From Pseudeuparius sepicola (taxonomy: Eukaryota > Arthropoda > Insecta > Coleoptera > Anthribidae), in contig OY987307.1 in the NCBI GenBank assembly GCA_963920635.1, forward strand, positions 17,561,735-17,625,734: DNA of 64,000 bases. Direction: 5' to 3'. Numbering within the stretch: position 1 is the stretch's first letter; each line of letters starts with the position of its first letter. The position numbers were made by a program, and so were the translations under genes. This document shows, piece by piece, positions 1 to 12,070 of the stretch. A model generated the notes under the pieces. It had not been told where the DNA came from and did not search any database. It saw only the letters and a program-made list of their open reading frames with translations.

Positions 1-880
1 CTTTTAGTTTTAGTATGATAAAGTGCATTGTTTTGTTTGTAAATGGGACCAATATAATTATTTTTTAACATCCTTTTATTGGAAATTTCTTAATTGATTA
101 TGATAATTTCATAAAATATGGGCTAGTTTCCATGGGCGTGCATTATTTATTTTATTTTGATTGATTCGAAGTCGCCACAAATTATTATATTTCAGCACTT
201 GACACTAGCTTTACATTTGGAAAATTATCTGCAAATGAATACCAATATTTCAAATTACATGTAGGTCAAAATTAACTCACTTTTCATTTTTAACATTTTT
301 GTGATATTGGCTAAGAACGCGTTTCATGCTAAGCCACTGGCCTGTCGTGCGATGTGCCAGGCGGTAACAAGGCCGCGGGCGCTATTAGGCATCCTCTCTT
401 TTTTCCTTGTCTAAGATTTGACAGAAGCCTAAGATTGCTACCAGTTTTGGGGAATAGCCTGAAATTTGCATTTTTACCATTCGAAACTGGTCAGGAATTG
501 ACAAATCTCCACAAATGTGCCTACTGCATAGTTCATAAATGGGCTTCAAAGGAAATTAAATGACAAAAAATAAAACTAGGGTCAGGTAGAGCGAATTCAA
601 ATAGAGAAGCACATGTACGTCATCGACCAGGCTGCGCGAATGTTTCTACCATAGGCGTATCCATTTTAGTCATATTCTAAGTAGATATATAAAATGTATA
701 AAAATAAATATGAAATGTTGTTGGCTGTAAGATTTGTTTTCAATGCTTACGGTATGGACGTTTTATTTGAAAAAAAAAAAATAAAGTGGGGTGTTACTAA
801 AAAACATTTTTTGCTATGCTAATTTTATTCCAATAAATTTATTATGCACTAAAAAAGTACCTATATAAAAACTATGAAAA
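1..880. other. AT-rich segment without recognisable features
   Basis: No open frame, tRNA-like fold, terminal inverted repeat or similarity to the rest of the window was recognised here. Only short poly-A/T runs stand out. Confidence 0.5.
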
Positions 881-931
881 TTTTGTGTACACAAGCAATA
901 CATATAATATAGTATATGATAATATAATGTA

Positions 932-1555
932 TTATAATGGTTCTATTCCCGCGAGGTCGTCATCAAAATCTGATTGCCAGTCGTCTTCGTCATCGTCAGA
1001 TTCTTCCGTGTTCACTACAAATACTAAATCTTCAAGTGCTTCATCTAGGAGATGCTCTTTTTGGGTATATTCATCTATAATTTTCTCAGAGTGCTCACAT
1101 ACAGACACCCAATCAGCTGGTCCTATTTCCCCAAATCTCTGCCTTGCTAATGCTTCGACATCATTTAATTTAAATGAAACATTTCTTGTGGCAACCCAGT
1201 TTTTCATATTGGCCCATATTTTCTCGATTGGATTGAACTCTGGATGATATGGAGGTAATCTTAATACACGATGACCATGTTCGGTCATAAGTGTATCCAA
1301 TTTGTACTTATGATGTTTACTTTTATGCATCTTAATGACTTCGTATAATTCTGGTTTTGTTAATGTGGGATCATGTGCAATATTTCTTTGTTCAAGCCCG
1401 ATTATCATATCTTTTTTTAAAGTCGCAGTAGTTGGGTCTTTGTCATATGCAACGTTATGATATGAGGCATTATCTGCTACCAGCACAGATCTTGGAGGCA
1501 GATTTGGTAGTAACTGTTGTTTTACCCACTTCATAAAATTATCCTGTATAGTGTT
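932..1555 (-). pseudogene. 5'-truncated DD82E (Sailor-like) IS630-Tc1-mariner transposase
   Basis: The open frame on this strand runs from 1666 to 932, and transposase similarity starts at about its residue 38 (NTIQDNFMKWV, near 1555). Seen in the frame: the second catalytic Asp at about residue 65 in VADNASYHN, and the catalytic Glu at about residue 148 in LPPYHPEFNPIEKIWANMK. There are 82 residues between them, the spacing that defines the described DD82E (Sailor) group of the IS630-Tc1-mariner superfamily. The C-terminus looks complete and ends in an acidic tail (repeated D/E before GIEPL). The N-terminal DNA-binding domain and the first catalytic Asp are missing, and the 37 residues before the homologous part look like unrelated flanking DNA. 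The copy cannot be active. I did not find its terminal inverted repeats. The family is well supported; the exact break point is approximate. Confidence 0.85.
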
Positions 1556-2469
1556 CAAAATTACAATGGAATTAGAAATTGTGGGCGAGTAAAAAATCAG
1601 CGTTCGGATGCAAATAGTGCTTGACCCGAAAAGTGTTTCATACACTGGGAGCTTGAAACACTGCACCCGAAAGCAGTTTTGAGGGGTGTCAAAAACGAAA
1701 GTGATCGGACTGGACCAATGGAAGATTTTTAGGCAAAATGCTAAAATGTACTGAGTTAGGTACTAACATATTCGTTCGAAAAGGTGGGGTAAAAAATATA
1801 ATGACTCACCCAGTACATTGAAGGTCAAATCACTAAAAGAGGTCAATCAATAAATTTTCATTGATAATAACAATACTTAAGTAAACACTTACCTATTTTA
1901 TTTTATCCTTAATTAATCACTGGTATATTTATCATTCAAAACATTGAATTTTCATTCGTTTAGGCAACTGATGTGAAGTAGGTATTCTAAAACTAAAAAA
2001 GTTTACTGTTTTTTTTTTATAATTATAAGTAAAGCAGGTAACTATAAATGTTATAAAAGTGATCACCTTTTTAAAATTACCATATGCAACTAACGTAAGC
2101 CGTTTTGGTGAATGTATTATTAATAAATCTGCTGTTTCTAAAATCCACTTCCAACATTATTTTAATTTTGAAAAATGTCTTTTTTTTTTGTGCCCAGTAT
2201 ATTTAATCCAAAACTTTACATCGTTAAAACGGTTCTTTTTAATAATACATTTCAAAAAAATTTATACATGATTTTTAATTTTAAATTTTAAATTAATCTT
2301 GAATAATCGAATACACCTAAATGTCTTAATTTTTATTTTTCGGCATAAATAAATTTTTATTAATAAGTAGTATAATAATATAGGTATATGTACTCAATGA
2401 CACTGACCTATTTTATTTTACACGTCACTAATTGGGGAGTCACTTTGATCAACTTGTCAACAAATATTA
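1556..2469. other. Non-coding, AT-rich, nothing recognised
   Basis: No gene, tRNA-like sequence or inverted repeat was recognised. The left part is whatever now abuts the truncated DD82E transposase. Confidence 0.4.
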
Positions 2470-2471
2470 AA

Positions 2472-2886
2472 ATCCTATTCCTAACTGAAAATGTATTTTT
2501 TTAATAAAACTAATGCTTCCTTAAATGCTCGAACTGTCTTCCATCACAGTCAATGCATTTTTGGAGCCGCTGATGCGTGGACATTACAGCAGCTCCAATG
2601 TTGACTTGATTTTAGGCATTTGTTTTTCCTCCATGGCCTACCCTTCGTATTTTGCCTACCTTGCACTTGCATATTAAATGCATTGATTATTATGCCCCTA
2701 CATGTTTTTTTTTAATTTTTTGAACTAAGTATACTTTTATAATTAAAAAATGATAAAATTATGACAGTTTATCATTAACTCTTAAAAAAAGACAAATAAG
2801 AATAAATACCGGTGTAACAGCGTCTTTTTAAAATTTTATGATAAACTAAATTTTCTTTCTTTGATATTTTCAGCTAGGAATAGGAT
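2472..2886. mobile_element. Short internally deleted mariner element
   Basis: A 21-bp inverted repeat bounds the segment: ATCCTATTCCTAACTGAAAA at 2472 is matched, with one extra base, by TTTTCAGCTAGGAATAGGAT ending at 2886. Between the arms lies the C-terminal end of a mariner transposase on the minus strand. Two inverted ends around only the last part of a transposase gene is the structure expected of an internal-deletion derivative. The target-site duplication was not resolved, so the outer edges are approximate. Confidence 0.6.
2510..2610 (-). pseudogene. C-terminal remnant of a mariner transposase
   Basis: The minus strand reads STHQRLQKCIDCDGRQFEHL followed by RKH and a TAG stop at 2510-2512. 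This matches the conserved C-terminal block of mariner transposases (RL..CI...G..FEHL). About 30 codons survive; the DDD catalytic core is absent, so this is not a functional gene. It lies inside the 2472-2886 inverted repeats. Confidence 0.75.
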
Positions 2887-2889
2887 ATG

Positions 2890-3940
2890 GAGATACGGTT
2901 TTCACCAGCCTATTTAGGTATCATTTCACTACATTTTTATGAAAAAAAAAGTAATATTACTGCATTTAATTTTTTCCAGAATTTTGCAATTTTCTGTTAT
3001 TATATAAAAAAAACGCGCTCTAGCGGCATCACTGAGACTTAGACATATCACGGGTAAGATGGGTTTGACGGACCAAGAAATGCTTTTTCCAACGAGACAT
3101 AGTTTGTTAAAATCCGTTCAGTCATTTAGGAGTTACAGCTGTTTATTTAAAAAAACATTGAATCACTCACCACTACTTTATTTTAATATAGATATGTCAA
3201 AAAGTGTTGAACAAAAATTAGTCGAATAAAGCTTACCTTTAAAAAGCATATATTATTTTGGTAACATTGCTAGTTTTTCTCTTGGCCACCTCATTCTAAA
3301 AATTTTTTACCGCAAGTCTCTACGACGAATAGTTTCCGAGATACAGCACTTTGTAACAGTCGATTTTTTTCGGTATATGTGATGGGTTCATAGTGGCGAT
3401 CGCTTCCCCAAACTCATATACCCGGAGCTGTTATGTCCTTCGTTTTTGTGAGAGGAACCACTTTAAAAAGTAAATTAAAAATTGTATGTATGTCTAGGTA
3501 TATAGTTTTGTTGGAAGGGTACAAATGAACCTTCTAACTCTAATTATAATGGGTCTAGCTACAGCTACTACCTACTGATATGATTCGGCAACGCGAAATG
3601 CAAGAATGGTGCTTTCTCCTGGCTTCCTGCTGTGTATATTACATCTCTCAGGATCGAGGATTAATTCTAAATACGAGATTACCGAAGTTTATCCGTTTAA
3701 AGCCACGTTGAAACCCCTTTCGGCGCCCGACCGTAGGTATTTGCCATCCGTTCCGCCAGGAGTTAACTCGGTATGAAGTCATTTCGCCGAATATCGAGAA
3801 CAGCATTAATGAAGCTTTATATGCAAGGTATGCGTTGCGGGAGGGCATGTACCTAATGTTAATGTAGCTCTAAAGCTCGGTACCGTTTGGGAAAATATAG
3901 GTTATACAAATAGAAACTGTGCTTGTACTAGGTATACCTA
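2890..3940. other. Interspersed non-coding DNA
   Basis: No coding feature is supported. The part around 3010-3180 reads like decayed repeat but matches nothing else in the window. An open frame on the minus strand at 3648-3848 shows no recognisable domain. Confidence 0.35.
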
Positions 3941-3943
3941 TTA

Positions 3944-5895
3944 TACAGTGTGACCCATTTGTTTTGGGGTCAGTCTGTAAAAAGTGTATCAATCGTGCGA
4001 TTTGGCTGATTTTTTTTTTAATTGTAGAGCTCGATGAACTGCACATTTTGAACAAAAATTGCCTGGTTCGCATAAAATCCAAAGCCTACTATGACCGTTT
4101 TTATGAGCAAAATTTTAAGAAACCATATTAGCGTTTTTTTTTTGAAAAAATCTGTGTGCGCCAATGGATTGAGCACCCCTCGAAATGGGTATGTACAAAA
4201 TTTCATCAAAATATTTCAAGTAATAACGATTTTGTAGAAAAATTAAAAATGCAGCCAAGGTACGTCTTTATTTTCAAAAATTCAAAGTTGGCCATGGAAA
4301 ATAATTGAATTGTAATAATACAACCTTATGCTTATAAACACAAAACATAAAAACAATTAAAATTATAAAATTTTTGTAACTTCTACCAAGCCTCCATTTT
4401 CTACAATGCATTTGTCGTTCCTCTTGCGTACATTCAAAATTACATTTCGTATTTGCTGTGGAGTAATTTCCTCACAACTACGGTTTATCCTAGCTTGCAG
4501 TTCTTGTAAATTATGGGGTCTTGACTTATAAACATTTTGCTTAAGTGTACCCCAAAGAAAAAAATCTAAAGGAGTTAAGTCCGGAGATCTCGGTGGCCAC
4601 TCACAGAAAGGACTATTTCGCCCTAACCAACAGTTTTCAAAATTATTATCTAGCCAGTTTCTGATTAAACGAGCATTATGAATAGGACTGCCATCTAACT
4701 GTAACTTTAAATTTAAACGGTATCTTAATGGTAACTCATCTAAAGCATTTCTAAATTCAATTTCTAGAAAATTCAAGAAGCCAGCCGCATTCAAATTCCC
4801 TTCAAAGAAAAATGGGCCAATTATTCTGTTGCGTAGTATTCCACACCAAACGTTAATTTTTTGTGAATATTGTCTCCTTGCATTTATTATAAACTCTGGA
4901 TTTTCAGCTGACCTGACCAGTGACGGCAGTTTTGACTTGATAGGTACTACACCATTTGTAGTAAACGTGGCTTCGTCGGTGAATAAAATTTCATTTAAAA
5001 AGTTGCCATTATGGAGATATTCACCTTGCAGCCAATAGCAAAATTCTAATCTTCTCTCCTCATCTCCTGGTTCCAGGGTGTGCAAAAATTTTGGCTTAAA
5101 CGGTTTTATTTTGTTTTGTCTCAAACGTCTCCTTATACTCTCTCTGGGTATATGAAGGTCTAAACTAGCCGTTCGAACACTATTTCGAGGATTGTCACTA
5201 AAGTATTGCAGAATTTGATTGTTATTTTCAACAAGTCCACGGCGTCCATTTTGCCTAGTTTTTAATAAATTTTTAGAAATCGATCCAGTTTCATCAAAAA
5301 ATATTGTTTATACGTTGTACAGTACTTCGACTCACTGATCTACCTGGGTGTCTATTGTTAAATTCGGCCGCAGCTTCTGCTGCCGAGCGCTCGTTGTCGC
5401 CCACGAGTCGAACAATTTCTATTTTGTCTCTTATGCTTAAATATTCCATAATTATGATAATTAATTGTATTGAGCACAAACAATTTCTGAACTCAATTTA
5501 GACAGTTTGACACTTAATAAAAGTAAACAATTCAATTATTTTCCATGGCCAACTTTGAATTTTTGAAAATAAAGACGTATCTTGGCTGCATTTTTAATTT
5601 TTCTACAAAATCGTTATTACTTGAAATATTTTGATGAAATTTTGTACATACCCATTTCGAGGGGTGCTCAATCCATTGGCGCACACAGATTTTTTCAAAA
5701 AAAAACGCTAATATGGTTTCTTAAAATTTTGCTCATAAAAACGGTCATAGTAGGCTTTGGATTTTATGCGAACCAGGCAATTTTTGTTCAAAATGTGCAG
5801 TTCATCGAGCTCTACAATTAAAAAAAAAATCAGCCAAATCGCACGATTGATACACTTTTTACAGACTGAACCCAAAACAAATGGGTCACACTGTA
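3944..5895. mobile_element. Mariner-type element with ~365-bp terminal inverted repeats
   Basis: The element begins TACAGTGTGACCC at 3944 and ends with the reverse complement GGGTCACACTGTA at 5895, with a TA dinucleotide on each side (3942-3943 and 5896-5897), the target duplication of the Tc1/mariner group. The two arms (about 3944-4313 and 5529-5895) are nearly identical for some 365 bp, much longer than the ~30-bp ends of classical mariner. A single transposase gene lies between them on the minus strand. High arm similarity and an almost intact gene suggest a fairly recent copy. Peptides read in the arms at 4018-4209 and 5582-5821 are the same translated repeat and are not genes. Confidence 0.92.
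4363..5449 (-). pseudogene. Mariner-like DDD transposase, one frameshift
   Basis: The Met at 5449 (MEYLSIRDKIEIVRLVG) is the likely start, because the upstream Met at 5479 adds only a short hydrophobic run. The N-terminal part is a helix-turn-helix region (AAAEFNNRHPGRSVSRSTVQ). The frame then ends at 5294. The continuation (FDETGSISKNLL..., then the 4363-5124 frame) is fully open in another frame. Removing one base from the A6 run at 5296-5301 would join the two and give about 361 codons, normal for the family. Catalytic Asp residues are visible in FTDEATF, LQLDGSP and WPPRSPDLTPLDFFLW. About 42 residues separate the second Asp from the Asp of PLDF, so this is not classical DD34D. The C-terminus has the usual CIVENGGLVE block. 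Apart from the frameshift I see no inactivating change; a sequencing error in the homopolymer is possible. Confidence 0.9.
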
Positions 5896-5897
5896 TA

Positions 5898-7700
5898 TAC
5901 GTACCTAAGAAGGCCTATTTGTAGTTGACGAAAACCTCAAAGCTACATAATTTCATTAGTCGGTAGGACATAATTTAAATTTACCCTCTTTTATATAGAA
6001 ACTTAGGGAAGCAGCTTTTCCGTTGCAAATAGAGTAAATATGAATTAAGCTTAGCTATAAAAGGAACCAAGCGCCAATATATATTTTTCTTTCTTTTACT
6101 AGTGCTGCTATAGTATAGTATTTCTACAGTCACTTGGCATCACAAAAAGAATATAGGACATAAGCGTCACGCAGTTTTCAAAAATATACATATTCTACAA
6201 GCAACATAATATTTCCCTTTTAAGGTTTTTTTAAGATTGTCATCAAACACAACGTAAAGGTTAATGCATCATATAATATTGTCAAAAGGTCTCTAAAAAG
6301 CCATATCGATTATAACTATATTTATATACGCAAGTATACCCTAAGATCTGTGAAATTATGGCACGGCTATCTACTGCATTTCGCTGCACAAGTGGCCAGC
6401 CGTCGAACAGTGTAACCCATGCAAGTATTGGTGATATTATATTAGTCGAGCATGCAGTCACTTATTTTTATTACAATATCTATCTTCTCTGTCGCCTTCA
6501 TCTCTTTTTACTACTAATACCAGGTTCGGTTTAATATGGTTAAAAAATTGTTTTTTCTCGTATTTTATAGCCGAGGCGCCTGTTCTCGAGATACCCTGGT
6601 ACAGTATACATAAATACTGATGCGGCGCGCGATCTATTTTAGAGCATTTACCACGCTTTGCTACTGGTAAAAATACCAGACTTATCAGCAGAAATCACCC
6701 GTATAAAATTCAACGGTTTTTATGCGGTCGACGTAGACCTAGTCCAGGAGGCAGCCAATAAGAAAGCGAACGTAGCGATTTGATTGGTCGGCGTTTCGGA
6801 AGTCCACGGAGGAGGTGTCGACGTACGCCAGTTAGGCCAGTATAAGTATAACCAATGCCGTGCACGGAAATAAGGTTTGCTTCGGTTTGAATTATTTGAA
6901 AGTTTATTTTATTCTTTTTTAGAGCATTTAAATAAAATTTCTATAATATTATTAAGGGCCGCGCGCCGCCTAAGGCTGGGTCTTGTTTTACAAAGCAAAC
7001 ACCGCCCAAGCGTTTTTATGCTGTTCCAAGTGACTTCATTTTTATACCATACAGGGTTATTCACAAAACATTCTACCCCCTTAACTTTTTTGTTTTTAAC
7101 TTTTGGAAGAAATGTAAATATGAAATTGTATAAAATTTTCTTACAATTTTAGGTAGGTATGTATTCAGAAAAACAAATGAATGTCGCGATATAAAACTTA
7201 TGTTTTTTAGATGGAAAACACTGTATATTTCTCGATTTTAGAAATCTACGCATTTTTCTGGTTTCAACAATATACTCGTAGATGTATATGTTATATTTCC
7301 AAATTTATGTTAAAATAATTATCGCCTCGATTTCTCAAATTACAAAATATCTTTCCAAGTAAGATTGCGTATGCTTGACAAAATCTACAGGTATGTCCTT
7401 ATCTTCCTGCCGTTCAATAAAATATTTTTTAAGGATATGGGACCTTAAAGTGTGCTTAAAATTTTGTTTTTGTTATGTAACTTTCGATTATTTATCCGAA
7501 TTTTTCTGAACAAAATATAGCTTCCGATATTTTCTAACCCGTTCCTTATAGAACATTGAATTTGAAATAAGAATGTTTTCAGGCCTTCTATTATTTTATC
7601 TATGATAGAGGGTCATTTGTTTTTCATTTCATAGCATCCTATAGGTTCATAACGCGAATTTGAATTATTATAAATCAATCCAAAAGTAGACACTCTAAGT
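5898..7700. other. Non-coding; possible promoter-like patch near 6750-6870
   Basis: No gene is recognised. Around 6745-6860 the sequence is richer in GC and carries GCCAATAAG, GATTGGTCGG (an inverted CCAAT box) and TATAAGTATA within about 100 bases, an arrangement seen in promoters and LTRs. No open frame with recognisable product follows, so this is only a note. Confidence 0.3.
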
Positions 7701-7714
7701 GGTTCATATTAAAT

Positions 7715-7749
7715 ACGTAGAAATAACTTGGAGGATCTTATTTCTACGT
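7715..7749. mobile_element. Candidate micro-palindrome insertion
   Basis: A 35-bp hairpin has 12-bp arms ACGTAGAAATAA / TTATTTCTACGT around an 11-base loop. It is flanked by ATTAAAT (7708-7714) and ATTGAAT (7750-7756), a 7-bp repeat with one mismatch. The architecture matches the better examples at 12071, 18814 and 45592. The flanks are AT-rich, so chance similarity is more likely here. Confidence 0.4.
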
Positions 7750-7759
7750 ATTGAATTAT

Positions 7760-8279
7760 TATAGCTTGAAAACTATAACGACATATATATTTTTTCATCA
7801 ATAACATGACTATTATTAATGCCAGGCTTTAACTATGCCCAACCTATATACTTCGCAAACGATGACATTACAGGGACACATCTATAAAAAAAACTGCCCC
7901 GTTCAATGCGGGGAACTTGCACAACAATTAGGTAGATTTGAAAAATATTACTCACAAACGTAATTTGTTGCCATTAAATGAACCACCGTTCACAAAAAAC
8001 TCATTTTTTATTTTTATGTACTAAATGTAAGCAATTCAAAACTGCATAATTCAAATCATTCTTGTAACGCGCCGTCCTTGGTTGTGACGTCAAGCATTTC
8101 GTTGATGGTGGCGCCTCTGGTGGACGGCGGCACCATGTATAAACTAATATGGCCAGCACATAGAGTAGATTGTGAGTAATAATCTTCACAATAATCACTG
8201 TCCGATTATTACTAAAAAAAATAATCAGTGATAAATATAAGAAGTAGAATGCAGTGATAATAAAAATAAATAAAAAGAA
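7760..8279. other. Non-coding, nothing recognised
   Basis: A 10-bp inverted repeat AGTAATAATC / GATTATTACT lies at about 8173-8212, without flanking direct repeats. Nothing else is supported. Confidence 0.35.
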
Positions 8280-8282
8280 CTT

Positions 8283-8357
8283 GGGGTTCGTGTGGGATTG
8301 AACCCGGGACCTACGAAGTACTAGTCTCGAGGCCTCACCATTCAGTTAAAGAAGTGG
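8283..8357 (-). repeat. tRNA-derived SINE head (or tRNA pseudogene)
   Basis: Read on the minus strand, the segment has an A-box-like stretch TAACTGAATGGTGAGG and a B box GGTTCAATCC, about 40 bases apart, as in tRNA genes and tRNA-derived SINEs. The surrounding bases do not fold into a clean cloverleaf, so a functional tRNA is unlikely. The body and tail of the putative SINE were not delimited. Confidence 0.55.
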
Positions 8358-8359
8358 TT

Positions 8360-9540
8360 GTTAGCGGTTCTTATTTTCGACCTACACGAGGGCCCTCTGG
8401 AAATGGATCGCCGGACTGTTTATTTTAGTATTCAATTTTCATTCTCCCTTCTCTAATTCTGTGTAGCTGTCACTCCTGTCACTGTCTTCCGATCGATCGA
8501 GCGGCGTGTCGTCACGACCATTCCCGCGCTTTTCGTGTCGTTGAATGAATAGCTTGTGGTCACAACTTTAATTATTTATTGCAAATTAAATATTACGATT
8601 TAAGGGCTGCTATTTGGTATGTGCTCTTTCTGTAGAGATAGGCAAATATATTGAGGACACGAAAAAATTTCAAGTTCCCCATTATCGCATCCTAATTAGA
8701 TTTTAAACGTCATAGGGTGTTAACCAAAGTGGGCATACAGTATATCTCAAATCACTTTCGCAATCAAAATGCAGGTAAATTTTTGTCAGGAGGCGATAGG
8801 CCCCCTGATGGATGCGCCACTGAACCCAATCGTCCCGGCGCTGTTTTGTTCACTGATTTATTGTTAAGAATGAGGGCGTCGAAGGCGTCGCGCCGTCTTT
8901 CCGCGCCCCCTAGGTGAACGGTCGCGTCTCTGAAGATTGAGTCGTTGGTCGGAGGCGTCGCCGCAATATTTTAGACCATCGGGAGATACTTTATCGATTC
9001 GTCGTCCTTGCGGAGCAAATATAATATTTTTGTAGGCGGCATCCACTTAAATAATCCCATTGGGTATGAGGGAAGTTGTGCCTACATAATTTTAATTAAG
9101 CATTTAGCGGGGCATTTAGCGAGTTCATTGTAGGTCAAATAATATCGGATCTGGTGGAAATACTTCGTCCTTAATCTCATAAAGTCACGTAGGCTATCTA
9201 CTTTTTGATTTTACAGGAGGATCATTTGAAATTTGTTACAATGTTTGTTCTAACATTACTGCGCATCAAAAATAATATTCAGGAATATTTTTGGCATACA
9301 TTGTAGTATAAACTGTTCTTGAATTAGCTTTAGAGGTAAAAATGTAAAATGGGTCATCGACCTTGAAATTATTGAATATATAATCAACATTTTTCTATAG
9401 TTACTACAATACACGTTTGTTAGGCGAAAATGTGTCTGAGCAGATTTTTATTTCTTTTAAGGTGTACATAAAGAGATACCAACTAAAACGTATAGCCAAA
9501 ATTATATTCGTCAAGCCTGATAACTGGAGTCTCTATGATT
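8360..9540. other. Non-coding; GC-richer CG patch at about 8840-9040
   Basis: Around 8870-8980 the motif GCGTCG recurs and GC rises well above the surroundings. Overlapping frames on both strands there carry no recognisable domain. No gene is called. Confidence 0.35.
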
Positions 9541-11087
9541 GTTTGTTATGTCCCTTTAATTTGACAGGTTTAGATTTCTTAAGAAAAGCGAGCCTTAATA
9601 GCAACAAGAATATTTTGGTACCTTTTGGTTTGAAATGAAGTCAATAATGGCTAACTGTAGTGTAAGTAAGTAGAGAACGCATTAGATTTTTCAGTTTCTT
9701 CTTTATACATAGTGGACCATTAGTTCGCTTTGGGGCTATAGACCATATTTATAACATCCACAATCACAATTCTCACTTCGTCATCTGGTTGAACAGATCA
9801 TCTATAGTAAGGGCAGAATGTAAAGGTGAAGTCGGCAATAAATCATCAAAGAGAGAGCGCTATTTCTATTGCTTTACTTGCACTCGCACAATTACACTCA
9901 TGTCTCCTCCTCCAATTTGTATTCGACGTACGTCTTAAAGTTCGCTAAGCACCTTTCATGAAAGGAAGAGAGATAGAAAACCTAGCACTTGTCTTGTATT
10001 ACTAGTTGATTGTTTAAGGCAAGCAGGGTCGGCCTAGAATAAATTATTGCTTTACTACCTGATGTGAACGGACGGATTAAAAATTTGTACCTACTAAGGT
10101 ACCTGTTGCAATTTCCTTTGTAATTTTTGAATTTTAATTTTAATTCCGTAATTCAGACTGGCAATTAAAAGATAATGATCCTGAAATTCAAAGTAGGTCT
10201 TAGGTATTTAAATAATTATTGTAATGGTTAGGCAAAAAATATATATATTTATATTTTTAGTTACAAATTAAATATCAACATAAAATAAACTTTACATAGT
10301 CAGAAGTCAGTATATACATAATAAATAAATAATAATAATATACTTATAATAATAATATACATATACATATATAAATAAATACCTAATAATAATATACATA
10401 TTCATGCGAATATGAATCGTCATTTAAATTAATAATAATTGGGTGTATGTCAACTTCCAATATATTTTCTTTTTCCCAATAATCCTTATTAACGTTCTCG
10501 GTGTGTTTTATACAACTGGATTTTCACGTGTGTTCTCTTTTTTTTTCTTGGAAATATTTCACCACATTTAATATTAATTTTCTACTTTGGGCACTGAATA
10601 CTTCACACTGCATTGTTATTACAGGAAGTCTATCACCAAAATAAACCGAATATTTAATTACTGCCCTGTTTTATAGGCGTACTCCCATTGGAATATATTA
10701 TCTTTATTAAGATAATGTATCAGACAAGGACAGAGCAATAAAAAGTGGGTCTTGCGGTTCTTTAAGCCGAACCCCTCGCTCCAAAACATAAGGGAGAGCA
10801 GGTAGGAAAATCATAGCCCATCTCTCTCGATTTTATGGCCGACTTGGCAATTTACGTAATGGCCTCTGCATACGATTTTCTTCAAAACGTAAATGATACT
10901 AAAGCAGGATATTTAAGTTATGGGACATTCTAAATGTCAGAAATTGACATACCTGTAACCACAGAATATGCCTTTATAACCTATAATAAGTCGCCATTTT
11001 TTTTGTCTAGTAGCGCCACCCCAATCCGCAAACAACAATGAAATATGATTCCAACCTGGACCAACACTATATTAAAGACCTGTAATA
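9541..11087. repeat. Upstream copy of a local duplication
   Basis: Two blocks of this segment recur downstream in the same orientation. The block at 9541-9760 (containing TTAAGAAAAGCGAG and GCATTAGATTTTTCAG) matches 11239-11450. The block at 10845-11087 (containing CCACAGAATA, ATAACCTATAATAAG and AACAACAATGAAATATGA) matches 11572-11860. The interval between blocks is about 1.1 kb here, with an AT-rich tract at 10240-10400, but only about 0.1 kb in the second copy. The pair is a diverged tandem duplication in which one copy lost or gained about 1 kb. No coding content is recognised. Confidence 0.7.
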
Positions 11088-11238
11088 GCGCTGTTTCAAG
11101 CGATCGCCACTGTCGCCACACGACGAAACAAGTTTACACGGTGGTTTAATGTTGAAACACCATTGTTGCAGAATCTTTTATAATATAAAACATGCAAATA
11201 TGTTTTTACAATTTAATATATAAAATAAAATATGTATT

Positions 11239-11900
11239 TGTTATGTCCCTCTAATTTGACAAGTTCACATGACATATTCATACATTTTCTTAAGAAAAGC
11301 GAGTCTAAAAAGCAAACAAGAGTATTTTGTACCTTTTGGTTTTAAATGAAGAATATTGCTCGTTCTAGTGTAAGTAAGCATAAAACGCATTAGATTTTTC
11401 AGTTTTTTCTTTATATGAAGGACTATTGGTTCGCTTTGGAGCTATAAACAAAATTTTCTATTTTCATTCTTACATACGTGACAAATACTCTTCCAAAATA
11501 ATATCTAGAATATTCGCTTCTTCAGCTGGTTGATCAGATTATCCCATAATTCCAAAATAGTGTTTATTCCTCTGCAATTTACCTAATGGTCTGTGCAGTG
11601 TGAATATGTACCATTTTCTTCATGTGCATGGAAATTTCATGTTAGTACAAACAAATCTATCTATAAAAGGTGTATTAATAGGATAAAACTGTCAACTAAT
11701 GAACGCAAAGCTGGATATTTAAAATTTGGGACATTTTAAAAGCCAGAAACTGACATACCAATAACCACAGAATACCCCCATATAACCTATAATAAGCCGC
11801 CATTTTTTTCATCGAGTAGCACCACCACAGTCCGTAAACAACAATGAAATATGACTTCATGCTCGGGTCTTTAATATAGTGTCGGTCCAGGTCCAACGAC
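11239..11900. repeat. Downstream copy of the 9.5-11.1 kb repeat
   Basis: This shorter copy holds both homologous blocks of the upstream repeat with little between them. The minus-strand frame at 11696-11902 lies wholly inside the repeat and has no recognisable domain. Confidence 0.7.
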
Positions 11901-12070
11901 AATATTATTTTCGTTGTTTTTGAACCAACTCACATTCACTCAACTATTATGGTACTATTTAACATTTAACAATAGGTATACCTAAGTATCCCAACATTCC
12001 ACCAATGAGGCTTTCATTTTATTTTATAACCGACTATATTGCGTGTCAGGTGGTATAGGTAATGTATGAG

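Noticed and set aside
885..1247. Ser-rich 120-codon frame on the plus strand
   Set aside because: Antisense shadow of the acidic C-terminal tail of the DD82E transposase.
4018..5821. Identical 50-residue peptides ending TVIVGFGFYANQAIFVQNVQ at 4018-4209 (-) and 5582-5821 (+)
   Set aside because: They are the two inverted arms of the same mariner read outward, not duplicated genes.
6745..6870. Promoter with CCAAT and TATA boxes
   Set aside because: The motifs are present, but no gene or transcript start can be tied to them; mentioned only as a patch.
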